From the NCBI GenBank assembly GCA_000496215.1, contig KI543220.1:65264-74237 (forward strand): 8,974 nt of DNA. The letters run 5' to 3'. Made by a program: the position numbers and the translations under genes. Origin of the DNA: an uncultured archaeon A07HN63. Its GTDB lineage: Archaea; Halobacteriota; Halobacteria; Halobacteriales; Haloferacaceae. Under the pieces are notes generated by a model. It was not told the DNA's origin and did not search any database. It saw only the letters and a program-made list of their open reading frames with translations. Of the stretch, positions 1-6,535 are shown piece after piece (positions within the stretch are counted from its first letter, which is position 1; the number at the start of each line of letters is the position of its first letter).

Positions 1-1
1 T

Positions 2-658
2 CGACGACGCGACTATCTAACGATAGTCGGGAGTGCAGCGACGGTCAGTTTCGCCGGTTGTCTGGGTGGCGAATCGAGCGAAGCGATCCAGACCAGCTAC
101 GACTGTGATCTCACCAGCCAGGAACCGGTTAGTTCGCTGCCACAGCCGACGCTGGGCCCGGACGATGCGACGGTGACGGTCGATTTCTTCGAGGACTTTG
201 CCTGCCCGCACTGCGCGACGTTTGCGACCGGTTCACTGCAGCAACTCAAAAACGAGTATCTCAACGGTGAAAGCGTCCGATTCCGCCACTTCGACTTTCC
301 GATCCCGGTCAGCGAAACGTGGTCGTATGCCGTTGCCAACGCCGCCCGGAGTGTCCAGGAATCCCTGACCGATGCGGCCTTTTTTGAATTTAGTCTAGCA
401 GCCTACCAGAATCAATCCGAGTACGCGTACGAACTTCTCGGTGACCTTGCCGACTCTGTCGGTGCTGCTCCCTGTCGTGTGATGAATGACATCAGTAGCG
501 AAACCTATGATCAGGTGGTGGCAGACAATAAAGAAACCGGGGTGTCACGCGGTGTCGAGTCCACGCCGCAGATCTTTGTCAACGGAGAGAAAGTCACCGT
601 GCCACGAGGTGGCGACCGGTATACCCAGATTAGCAACGCTATCGACGCGAACCTGTGA
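2..658 (+). CDS. DsbA-like thioredoxin-fold Tat lipoprotein (5' end cut off)
   Basis: The reading frame is open from the first bases of the window, so the start codon lies upstream; 218 codons are present. The first visible residues, RRRDYL, resemble a twin-arginine motif. A short hydrophobic stretch and a lipobox-like FAGC follow, with Cys at nt 59-61, so the protein is probably exported folded by Tat and lipid-anchored outside the membrane. The thioredoxin-type active site CPHC lies at nt 203-214 in the context FEDFACPHC, and the cis-proline loop is seen near the C-terminus as ESTPQIFVNG. This is the DsbA/Thioredoxin_4 arrangement, with a helical insert between the two. CPHC is the dipeptide arrangement of oxidising DsbA enzymes, so a role in disulfide formation or isomerisation of surface proteins is likely; direction and partner are inferred. 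It converges on msrA with a 63-nt gap. Family assignment is firm, substrate unknown. Confidence 0.9.
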   Translation, partial: RRRDYLTIVGSAATVSFAGCLGGESSEAIQTSYDCDLTSQEPVSSLPQPTLGPDDATVTVDFFEDFACPHCATFATGSLQQLKNEYLNGESVRFRHFDFPIPVSETWSYAVANAARSVQESLTDAAFFEFSLAAYQNQSEYAYELLGDLADSVGAAPCRVMNDISSETYDQVVADNKETGVSRGVESTPQIFVNGEKVTVPRGGDRYTQISNAIDANL

Positions 659-692
659 GGCGACCGAGACCGGCAAAGAGGTGACGAAACGA

Positions 693-719
693 CGGCCGCC
701 TCAGTGACCCCGGCGGCTG
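693..719. terminator. Possible bidirectional hairpin between convergent genes
   Basis: The convergent gap between the DsbA-like gene and msrA contains an inverted repeat: GCCGCC at 695-700 pairs with GGCGGC at 712-717, extendable by a G-U and a C-G pair at the base, around an 11-nt loop. There is no clear T run on either side, so a terminator role rests mainly on position. At this GC content such stems also arise by chance. Confidence 0.3.
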
Positions 720-721
720 GC

Positions 722-1270
722 TCAGTGAACCGGCTGTTCGCGGAGCCGGTCGGCGAATTTCTCGCGTACCTTGTCGAGTTTTGGCGGGATATGCACCGAG
801 CAGTAACCCTGTGCGGGGTTCTTCTCGTAGTAATCTTGGTGACGCTCCTCGGCACGATAGAAGGTATCGAGCGGTTCGACCTCGGTCACGATATCGTCGT
901 CGTAGGCGTCGCTGGCATTGAGTTCGGCGATGAACGCCTCGGCGGCCTGCTGCTGGTCATCGCTGTGTGTGAAGATCGCTGATCGGTACTGCGTGCCCAC
1001 ATCCGGCCCCTGCCGGTTGAGCTGGGTCGGGTCGTGAACGGTGAAAAAGACCTCAAGCAGGTCGCCGTAGCTGATCTCGCCGGGGTCGTACTCGATCTGG
1101 ACGACCTCGGCATGGCCTGTGTCGCCGGAACAGACCTGTCGGTACGTCGGATCGACCACGTCGCCGCCGGCGTAGCCGGAGACGGCCGACTCGACACCTG
1201 CGAGCTCCTTGAACGGAGCCTCGATACACCAGAAACAGCCGCCACCGAACGTCGCCGTTTGGGTTGCCAT
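722..1270 (-). CDS. msrA: Peptide-methionine (S)-S-oxide reductase MsrA
   Basis: This 182-residue protein reduces the S form of methionine sulfoxide, free or in proteins, repairing oxidative damage in the cytoplasm. The MsrA signature is complete: GCFWC at residues 11-15, with Cys12 as the catalytic nucleophile, Glu17 two residues after Cys15, then the family segments YAGG (33-36), GHAEVVQIEYD (52-62) and the GTQYRS region (about 92-97). Cys157 in QGYCSVHI is a candidate resolving Cys. The length is normal for a single-domain MsrA and no MsrB domain is fused. The ATG start immediately precedes the conserved core, and a TATA-like box sits 24 nt upstream, which fits a leaderless mRNA. The gene lies 42 nt downstream of the propeller gene on the same strand and converges on the DsbA-like gene. 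Confidence 0.97.
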   Translation of the reverse strand: MATQTATFGGGCFWCIEAPFKELAGVESAVSGYAGGDVVDPTYRQVCSGDTGHAEVVQIEYDPGEISYGDLLEVFFTVHDPTQLNRQGPDVGTQYRSAIFTHSDDQQQAAEAFIAELNASDAYDDDIVTEVEPLDTFYRAEERHQDYYEKNPAQGYCSVHIPPKLDKVREKFADRLREQPVH

Positions 1271-1294
1271 ACAGTGCGTAGGAACTCGGAGGGC

Positions 1295-1302
1295 TAAGAA
1301 GC
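1295..1302 (-). promoter_or_regulatory. TATA-like box for msrA
   Basis: Read on the minus strand this is GCTTCTTA, the most AT-rich stretch in the 42-nt gap before msrA. Exactly 24 nt separate it from the ATG, which would put the transcription start at or very near the start codon, as in leaderless haloarchaeal genes. Confidence 0.45.
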
Positions 1303-1312
1303 TACGGCGGGG

Positions 1313-2479
1313 TTACTCGCCGCCGGTCCAGCCGCCGTGATGGCCGAGCGTGCCGAGATTGACGCGCGAGCCGATACTCGCCCCTTTGACGCCGGAACTC
1401 AGCGCGTAGACGGTGCCGTCGTCGCAGACGAAAAAGACCGTCTCGCTGACGACCGTCGGCGAGGAGTCGACCCAGTCGCCGGTGTCGACCATCCAGCGTC
1501 GGCGGCCGGAGTCGATATCCAGCGCGTAGAGATAGCCGTCGTTGCTGCCGACGAAGACGAGGTCGCCGGCGACCGTCGGCGACGACCACACGCGGCCGTC
1601 GGTGTCGAACGTCCACACCCGGTCGCCCGAGCCGATATCCAGCGCGTAGACGGTACCGTCGTCGCCGCCGACGAACAGTTTCCGTTCGGCGACCGTCGGC
1701 GAGGAGTGGACGACATCCTCGGTTGTATGCTGCCACTCCTTTTCGCCCCACTTCGCGTCGATCGCGTAGATGTTGCCGTCGCCGCTGCCGACGAAGACGG
1801 TGCTGTCGGCGACCGTCGGCGAGGATCTAACCGCGCCGTCGGTCTGGAAGGTCCACCGTTCGTCACCGCTCGATGCCGAGAGCGCGTACACACAGCCGTC
1901 GTCGCTGCCGATATAGAGCGTTCCGTTGACGACGGTCGGCGAGGAGTGGATCGCCCCGCCGGTCGGCGTCGCCCAGATCTTGTTGCCGAGCGGCGCGCTC
2001 AGCGCGTAGACAGAGCCGTCACCGCTGCCGACGTACACTGACTCGTCGGCGACGGTCGGCGAGGATTCGACGAAGCCGCCGGTCTGGTAGGCCCAGTACT
2101 TGCTGCCGGTTTTGGCGTCCAGCCCGTAGACACAGCCGTCGTCGCTCCCGACGTAGACGCCGCCGTCGACGACAGAGGGGGCTGACTCGACGAAATCGCC
2201 GGTCTCGAACACCCACTCCTCCTCGCCGGTCGTGGCGTCCAGCGCGTAGACGCTGTCGCTGTCGCCACCGAGATAGACGAGGCCGCCGACCACGGTCGGC
2301 GAGGACCCGCCGAGGCCGCCGACCGTCGCCGTCCACTGCTGATCGCCAGCGCGGCGTTCGAGCCGGTCGGCCTCGGTGATCTCCTCGTCGTCGTCACCGA
2401 CGGAATCGGGAAGTTCGGTGTCGACCTCGAAATCCCAGTGTTCGCCTTTCGCCTCGATACTCTCCTTGTCGTCGCTCAC
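1313..2479 (-). CDS. Eight-repeat PQQ-like beta-propeller protein, no signal peptide
   Basis: The 388-residue product is almost entirely eight tandem PQQ/BamB-like propeller repeats of exactly 40 residues. Each has a docking Trp (residues 49, 89, 129, 169, 209, 249, 289, 329), a xSSPTVx turn 12 residues later, and a GSDDGxVYAL-type strand. Eight repeats fit one closed eight-bladed propeller. The last repeat has no following Trp, so the N-terminal Trp49 strand probably closes the ring. I chose the GTG at 2479 because a strong TATA-like box lies 22 nt upstream. An in-frame ATG at 2545 would lie upstream of that box. From this GTG the protein begins with about 45 acidic residues and has no Tat, Sec or lipobox signal, so it appears cytoplasmic, unlike many haloarchaeal propellers of this type. 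No PQQ enzyme active site is evident, and a scaffold or ligand-binding role is inferred. Function unknown. Confidence 0.9.
   Translation of the reverse strand: MSDDKESIEAKGEHWDFEVDTELPDSVGDDDEEITEADRLERRAGDQQWTATVGGLGGSSPTVVGGLVYLGGDSDSVYALDATTGEEEWVFETGDFVESAPSVVDGGVYVGSDDGCVYGLDAKTGSKYWAYQTGGFVESSPTVADESVYVGSGDGSVYALSAPLGNKIWATPTGGAIHSSPTVVNGTLYIGSDDGCVYALSASSGDERWTFQTDGAVRSSPTVADSTVFVGSGDGNIYAIDAKWGEKEWQHTTEDVVHSSPTVAERKLFVGGDDGTVYALDIGSGDRVWTFDTDGRVWSSPTVAGDLVFVGSNDGYLYALDIDSGRRRWMVDTGDWVDSSPTVVSETVFFVCDDGTVYALSSGVKGASIGSRVNLGTLGHHGGWTGGE
1400..2359 (-). repeat. Eight 120-bp coding repeats (propeller blades)
   Basis: Within the propeller gene a GACCGTCGGC-like sequence recurs at 1451, 1571, 1691, 1811, 1931, 2051, 2171 and 2291, exactly 120 bp apart. 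The copy at 2171 is the most diverged. The repeats encode the SSPTV turn of each blade. There is no insertion or deletion in eight copies, which points to duplication plus strong structural constraint on blade length. Confidence 0.9.
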
Positions 2480-2501
2480 ACACGTCTTTCCGGCGCGCGA
2501 G

Positions 2502-2509
2502 TAAAAAAT
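2502..2509 (-). promoter_or_regulatory. TATA box for the propeller gene
   Basis: On the minus strand the sequence reads GATTTTTTA across this site, standing out sharply in GC-rich DNA. The 22-nt spacing to the GTG at 2479 is right for a leaderless archaeal transcript, and this decides the start codon. The CCGACC just upstream could serve as the TFB recognition element. Confidence 0.65.
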
Positions 2510-2569
2510 CGGTCGGCACGCCTTGGAAACCCGACAGCTTCTCACGCGACGCAGGAGTCGGCAGCCAGC

Positions 2570-4119
2570 TCACGAACCGGACAGCGAGTCGACGACCGTC
2601 TCGGCGTCGACAACGAGGTTGTAGGCAGCCTCGTCGTCGTTCCACAGCGCGAGGACGTTCTCGAAGGCCAGTACCGCGCCGTAGGGGGCCGCCGCCAGAT
2701 CACGGTTGAGCCCCGACTCCTTGGTGAGGACGGCGTAGTGGTCGGTCGACTGGCTGCCGTCACCGATCCGGTACAGAGAGTTGCCGTCGTCGCTCAGATC
2801 GTGGCTGAGTTTGACCGCCAGCAGGTCGATCCGTTCGGTGACGTGGTTGTCCATCTCGGCCATCCTGGCATGTCGGTCGCGGCTCGCCTGAAACGGGTAG
2901 CGACGCTCGCCGTCGCCCCGGAGAACGCTGTAGGCGAACTGCACGTCGACGTTGCGGTAGGCGTCGGGCTCGACATCAGCCTCAGTATCGTCGTGGCCAT
3001 CGGCGAGTCGCTGCTGGAACGCCGGTGTGTCGAGGTCGGATCGCACGTCGAATGACCACCCGCGGTCGCTCGGGGTTGCGTCGGGCCACAGCCGGAGTGT
3101 CGGTGCGTACACGGTCGCCTTGTCGCCGTCGTCGGCGACTGCCCGCTCGATCTCGCGCAGCCCGGTCGCCGTGTTGCGGTCGGCCGGTTCGAGGGCGACG
3201 ACGCTCCCGTCGGGTGCGAGATACTCGAGTGCAGTGTCGAGGACGCGTTCGGGCTCGTCGAGTTCGTTGAGGACGTTCCCGAAGAGAATGAGATCGAAGC
3301 CACCCGCGTCTCCGGTGTCGCTACCGCCGGCGTCGGCCGCGTTGCTGTCGTCCGTATCGCCCTGCCCGATGCTGTCGTACTCAAACTCCTCGATTGTCGT
3401 CCGGTGAATCGTCGGCCGAAAGTTCCGGGCAGTTTCGTCGAGCAGTCGGTCGAGTACGTCAGCGGCCGCGCTCGGTTCGACGGCGTGGTAGTCGACGCTC
3501 GCGGCGCGTTCGTCGATGCCGCTGGCGTCGCCGTCGTCATTGTTTCCGCCGTCGCCATCACCGTCGCCACCGAACAGGAAATCGTGCAGGCCGAGCGCCG
3601 GCCCACCAGCACCCGCACCCACATCGAGCACGCGGATGGATCGCGGCAGCAACCCGCGTTCGGTCAGCGTCGACAGCACGTAGCCGACGGCGGCGTAGTA
3701 CGCCGGCAGGTGGTAGATCGCGTAGCCAACGGCCGTGGTGTCGTCGTACTCGACGGGCTCGCGGTCGAGATAGTCAGCTTTGAACTCGCGGATCGCCGTC
3801 CGAAGCTCGGTACCCGAGTCGCCGCGGTGCCAGTTCGCGCCGTACCGCTCGACCAGCAGGTCTTCGAGGGCCATGCTGTAGCGGTTTGGAAACGCGTCGG
3901 GCGCCCACTCGCGGTGGGGAACGGGCCGTCCTCGATTGGGACGAACGCCCCGTCCTCGCGCTCGACGAGGCCGAGGTCGAAGGCCTCCTCGCGAAGCGTC
4001 TGTCGGACGACCGCAGGATGGGGCTGGCCCTCGATGTACTCGCAGATCTCGTCGGGGTCGATAGGGCGAACCTGCTGGAGGTACTTCGCGTTCGAGCGGA
4101 CGGCCTCGCGGTCGATCAC
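2570..4119 (-). pseudogene. Rsm22-family SAM-dependent methyltransferase gene, one-base frameshift
   Basis: The gene starts with GTG at 4119, encodes about 67 residues (MIDREAVRSNAKYL...), then loses frame. The body continues in another frame to the stop at 2570. Adding one base in the G run at 3916-3919 joins GPFP to HREWAPDAFPNRYS and gives one 516-residue protein. As it stands, only a 434-residue ORF from the ATG at 3874 is intact. Numbered from there, it has a SAM-binding motif I (VLDVGAGAG, 82-90), an acidic end of strand 2 (AVEP, 131-134) and an NVLNEL motif (200-205). These resemble Rsm22/METTL17 proteins, which bind the ribosomal small subunit. Glycine/acid-rich inserts sit at about 102-120 and 168-192. 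No Cys occurs in the 434 residues, so the iron-sulfur cluster Cys of METTL17/Rsm22 are absent. tyrA overlaps upstream by 4 nt. Family assignment is moderately firm; methylation activity is not shown. Confidence 0.8.
3916..3919. other. Frameshift site in the Rsm22-family gene (GGGG run)
   Basis: On the coding strand this is TTCCCCACC. Read straight through, the frame turns into low-complexity residues such as TASGRPTRFQ. With five C instead of four it reads F-P-H-R-E-W and joins the downstream methyltransferase frame. The position in a short homopolymer is typical of sequencing error but also of real slippage mutations. Confidence 0.75.
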
Positions 4120-4874
4120 TCGTGTCTCACCCGCTCGTCGGTGCCGACATTGGTCTTGGCCTCGTTGTAGAGCGCGGCGAACGCCTCGGCGTCGGCCGCG
4201 GCGATCCGCTCGGCCGCATCAACGATGGCATCGGCGCCGTCGAAGGCCGACTGAATCTCGCTGTAAACGTCGGGCGACCCTTCGGTGACGGTCGCTGCCA
4301 CGTCGGTCAACTGGGCGGAAACGGGCGTGGCGAACTCCTCGCGCACGTCGCCAGCGACGAGTGCGTACGCCAGGACGGCCGTATGCGCGCCCGCCTGCAC
4401 GGTCTCCATCGCGTCATCGTGTTCGGCCGCGGTCGTCTCGAAGACGGTGTTGCCCGCCTCGCGCATGTCCTCGTATATCGCGTCTAGCACCGGGCCGTCG
4501 GCGTCGGGGACGACGGCGACGTTGCCGGGAACGCGCGGCGGCGCGAACAGCGGGTGCAGACTCGCCCGCTCGCAGTCGGGAGCGTGGTCGGCCATCGCCG
4601 CCAGCGGGTCGGCCATAATCCCCGAGATATCGAAGATCGCCCGCTCGGCATTGGGCGCGTAGTCGGCGACCGCGTCGGCGACGGCCGACATCGGCACGGC
4701 GAGACAGACCGCATCGAAGGTCTCCTCGGTGTCGGGGTCGACCGCGCGGGCCTCGCGGTCGGCCGCGGCGTCGGCGGCGATTTCGGGATCGGCGTCGGTG
4801 AAGGCGACGGCGGCGTCAACGGTGTCGGCGATCCACCGACCCATCTCGCCCGCGCCGACGACGACGAGGTTCAT
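4116..4874 (-). CDS. tyrA: Prephenate dehydrogenase (TyrA family)
   Basis: The 252-residue product should oxidatively decarboxylate prephenate to 4-hydroxyphenylpyruvate with NAD(P), the penultimate step of tyrosine synthesis, in the cytoplasm. It begins directly with a Rossmann fold: VVVGAGEMG (residues 4-12) is the GxGxxG dinucleotide site, and TDADPE (26-31) contains the acidic end of strand 2, favouring NAD. The FDAVCLAVP segment (53-61) and DISGIM (82-87) follow the family pattern. SLHPLFAP (105-112) matches the TyrA HPMFGP motif, with His107 the likely catalytic His. The helical C-terminal dimerisation half contains EHDDAMETVQAGAH (151-164). There is no fused chorismate mutase or ACT domain. 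The stop overlaps the GTG of the downstream methyltransferase gene (GTGA), and the 115-residue gene ends 45 nt upstream. A TATA-like ACCTTTTGA lies about 22 nt before the ATG. Distinction from arogenate dehydrogenase cannot be made by eye. Confidence 0.92.
   Translation of the reverse strand: MNLVVVGAGEMGRWIADTVDAAVAFTDADPEIAADAAADREARAVDPDTEETFDAVCLAVPMSAVADAVADYAPNAERAIFDISGIMADPLAAMADHAPDCERASLHPLFAPPRVPGNVAVVPDADGPVLDAIYEDMREAGNTVFETTAAEHDDAMETVQAGAHTAVLAYALVAGDVREEFATPVSAQLTDVAATVTEGSPDVYSEIQSAFDGADAIVDAAERIAAADAEAFAALYNEAKTNVGTDERVRHE
4127..4131 (-). promoter_or_regulatory. Shine-Dalgarno-like site for the Rsm22-family gene
   Basis: On the minus strand GGTGA lies 7 nt before the GTG at 4119, inside the last codons of tyrA. 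It matches the GGAGGTGA complement of the archaeal 16S rRNA tail. Together with the 4-nt GTGA overlap it supports GTG as the true start and re-initiation by ribosomes finishing tyrA. Confidence 0.5.
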
Positions 4875-4896
4875 ACCCGGTGTTTCCGTCGCCGTC

Positions 4897-4902
4897 TCAA
4901 AA
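4897..4902 (-). promoter_or_regulatory. Weak TATA-like box for tyrA
   Basis: The minus strand reads ACCTTTTGAG here, 22 nt upstream of the tyrA ATG, in the 45-nt gap after the 115-residue gene. The spacing agrees with the other leaderless-type promoters in the window. The sequence is a weaker match, so tyrA may also be read from upstream. Confidence 0.35.
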
Positions 4903-4919
4903 GGTGTTCGACTGGGTCG

Positions 4920-5267
4920 CTACGCCATCGCCTCGAACCGCAGGTTCTCGTCAGGAACCGTCTCGCCATCGTGATCCAGCACCGTCTCGAACTGCAGCGT
5001 GACCGACTGCGGCGACACCGGGTCGGCAAACTGGATCGAAAACAGCCCGGTCGGCTCGGTGATCTCGCCGGCCTCGCCGGTCATATCGACCGCCCGTGCG
5101 CGAACGAAGCTCGCACCGTCGCCACCCTCGACAATCTCGAAATATCGCTCTAGCACACCCGCCTCGACAGCGTCGATCTCGGCCTCGGGGGCGTCGCAGG
5201 CGACCCGTGCCGTGTACTTCTGGACGCCGGCTGGCGACTCGGTCACAACGACACGAACGCCGGTCAT
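4920..5267 (-). CDS. Uncharacterised 115-residue haloarchaeal protein
   Basis: I do not recognise this family with certainty. The 115-residue product begins MTGVRVVVTESPAG and has no signal peptide, transmembrane segment or metal-binding Cys/His cluster; there is a single Cys. The pattern is a short beta strand, an amphipathic acidic helix around residues 28-47 (APEAEIDAVEAGVLERYFEI), then beta-rich stretches such as LFSIQFADP and SVTLQFETVL, suggesting a small alpha/beta fold. Composition and codon use match the neighbouring real genes, which supports coding. It lies between the peptidase and tyrA on the same strand. If the peptidase frameshift is repaired there are 90 nt upstream. If not, the extended peptidase frame stops in an ATGA overlap with this ATG. 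No clear TATA box or Shine-Dalgarno site precedes it, so it may be co-transcribed with the peptidase. Confidence 0.75.
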   Translation of the reverse strand: MTGVRVVVTESPAGVQKYTARVACDAPEAEIDAVEAGVLERYFEIVEGGDGASFVRARAVDMTGEAGEITEPTGLFSIQFADPVSPQSVTLQFETVLDHDGETVPDENLRFEAMA

Positions 5268-6535
5268 CGCGTCGTCGGGGTTCGGTGGTCATACCGTGAG
5301 GTCGGACGCGTGGGGCCTGTGGCTTTCGATCCGTCAGCAACGCCGCGGTCAGAGTGGTTACGCGACGACGAACTCCCGGGGGTATCGGTCAGGTTCTCGT
5401 AGCCGGCCTCGGTGACGACGACGATATCCTCGATCCGGACACCGCCGACCGCGGGATCGTAGAGCCCTGGTTCGACCGTGATGACCTGCCCGGCTTCGAG
5501 ATCGCCGCCGGTCGGGCTGAGACGGGGGTACTCGTGGACCGCGAGACCGACGCCGTGGCCCGTGCTGTGGATGAACCCGGTCTCGGTCGACGGATCGGCC
5601 CGCAGCGTGGGGTGACCGGCGTCCTCGTAGACCTCGCAGGCGGCGGCATGGACCTCGGCCCCGCTCGCGCCCGCCTCGACGGTATCTAGCGCGGCGTCGA
5701 GGGCGGCACTGGTGAGATTGTACCACTCCCGGTGTGTGTCGCTCGGGTCGCCGACACAGAAGGTTCGGGTCATGTCGGCGTGATAGCCCGTCGTCTTGTC
5801 CTGTGGGAAGATATCGACGATGATCGGCGCGTCGGCCGGCAGCGGGCCGCTACCGCGGTCGTGGGGGTCAGCCGCCTGCTCGCCGCCGGCCACGATGGTG
5901 GAGTCAAGCCCGCAGCCATCTTCGAGCAGCGTTGCCTCGATCTCGTGTTTGACGCGCTCGCTGGTGAGCGGCTCGCCGTCGAGGACGAGTTGTCGGTCGC
6001 TGTCGACCGTTGCGGCTGCGAGTAGCGATTCGGCGGCCGCCATTGCCGCCTCGTTGGCCACCTGCGCATCGCGGACGTAATCGAGTTCGGTCGACGTTTT
6101 CGTCGCCCGGAGTTCGACGAGCGGGTCGTCAGTGTCGATGGCAACCGAGACGCCCTGCTCGCGGAGGCCATCGGCGGTGCTCAGCGGGAACCGTTCGGGA
6201 ACGAGGGCGCTATCGACGCCCTTGTCGTCGAGAAACCGGGCCAGTACGCGGTGCTCGGCCTCGGTCGGTCCGTACTCCTCGACGAGTTGCTTTCGGTCGT
6301 AGTCGGTCGGGCGCTCGACCGTTGCGGCGCGGCTCTCGTCGACGGCGCGGCCGTATTCGAGTCCCGAAACCAGTAAGGCGAGGCCGCCCTCGTGATAGCA
6401 ACTCACGAAGGGGTCGGGGGCGTCGAACCCGGAGAGGTAGCGCTGGCTGGGGTCGTCACTGTCGGCGTCGATGAGGTAGGCGTCGGCATCACGGTCGGCA
6501 AGGTAGTCGCCAAGGGGGCCAAAATCCAGCTCCAT
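5264..6535 (-). CDS. M24-family Xaa-Pro aminopeptidase/dipeptidase, 3' frameshift suspected
   Basis: As written the frame gives 423 residues; the expected end is at 5358, giving 392 residues, after repair of one missing base near 5384. The protein has an N-terminal creatinase-like domain (to about residue 140) and a pita-bread metallopeptidase domain. All five M24 dimetal ligands are visible: Asp241 (VDIFP), Asp254 (HADMTRTF), His327 (HSTGHGVG), Glu355 (TVEPGLY) and Glu369 (RIEDI). His225 and His334 match the accessory catalytic His of PepP. It should cleave the bond to a proline in short peptides, in the cytoplasm. I chose the ATG at 6535 because the sequence becomes family-like there. The frame stays open for another 834 nt upstream, but that part is antisense to the MutS-like gene. 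The last ~39 residues (TPGSSSSRNH...) look out of frame; the other frame gives YPREFVVA and a stop. Confidence 0.88.
   Translation of the reverse strand: MELDFGPLGDYLADRDADAYLIDADSDDPSQRYLSGFDAPDPFVSCYHEGGLALLVSGLEYGRAVDESRAATVERPTDYDRKQLVEEYGPTEAEHRVLARFLDDKGVDSALVPERFPLSTADGLREQGVSVAIDTDDPLVELRATKTSTELDYVRDAQVANEAAMAAAESLLAAATVDSDRQLVLDGEPLTSERVKHEIEATLLEDGCGLDSTIVAGGEQAADPHDRGSGPLPADAPIIVDIFPQDKTTGYHADMTRTFCVGDPSDTHREWYNLTSAALDAALDTVEAGASGAEVHAAACEVYEDAGHPTLRADPSTETGFIHSTGHGVGLAVHEYPRLSPTGGDLEAGQVITVEPGLYDPAVGGVRIEDIVVVTEAGYENLTDTPGSSSSRNHSDRGVADGSKATGPTRPTSRYDHRTPTTR
5383..5386. other. Frameshift site near the 3' end of the M24 peptidase gene
   Basis: The coding strand reads CTGACCGATACCCCCGGG. 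M24 prolidases of this type often end NLTDYPxxLVV or similar. Inserting one T (GAT TAC CCC CGG) produces NLTDYPREFVVA followed by TAA at 5358. Without it the frame runs 31 codons further through unrelated residues to 5264. Confidence 0.65.

Noticed and set aside
1337..2041. Plus-strand open frame opposite the propeller gene
   Set aside because: It is the mirror of the 120-bp coding repeats, with Arg/Val/Asp-rich repetitive sequence. The minus strand has clear propeller motifs.
1400..2359. Regularly spaced repeats that could suggest a CRISPR or tandem DNA array
   Set aside because: The 120-bp period is in frame and encodes conserved propeller blades. There are no unique spacers flanked by identical repeats.
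2480..2545. In-frame ATG start at 2545 for the propeller protein
   Set aside because: The added 22 residues lie across and upstream of a strong TATA box and do not form a signal peptide. The GTG at 2479 fits leaderless initiation.
3404..4288. 294-codon plus-strand open frame opposite the methyltransferase and tyrA genes
   Set aside because: It runs antisense across two recognised genes and its C-terminal half is Arg/Ser/Pro-rich, as expected for a shadow frame in GC-rich DNA.
5264..5357. Genuine C-terminal tail of the peptidase ending in an ATGA overlap
   Set aside because: The overlap is automatic for any frame open through an ATGA start. The tail is Ser/Arg/Thr-rich, while the alternative frame gives the expected family ending. 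It is kept only as a possibility.
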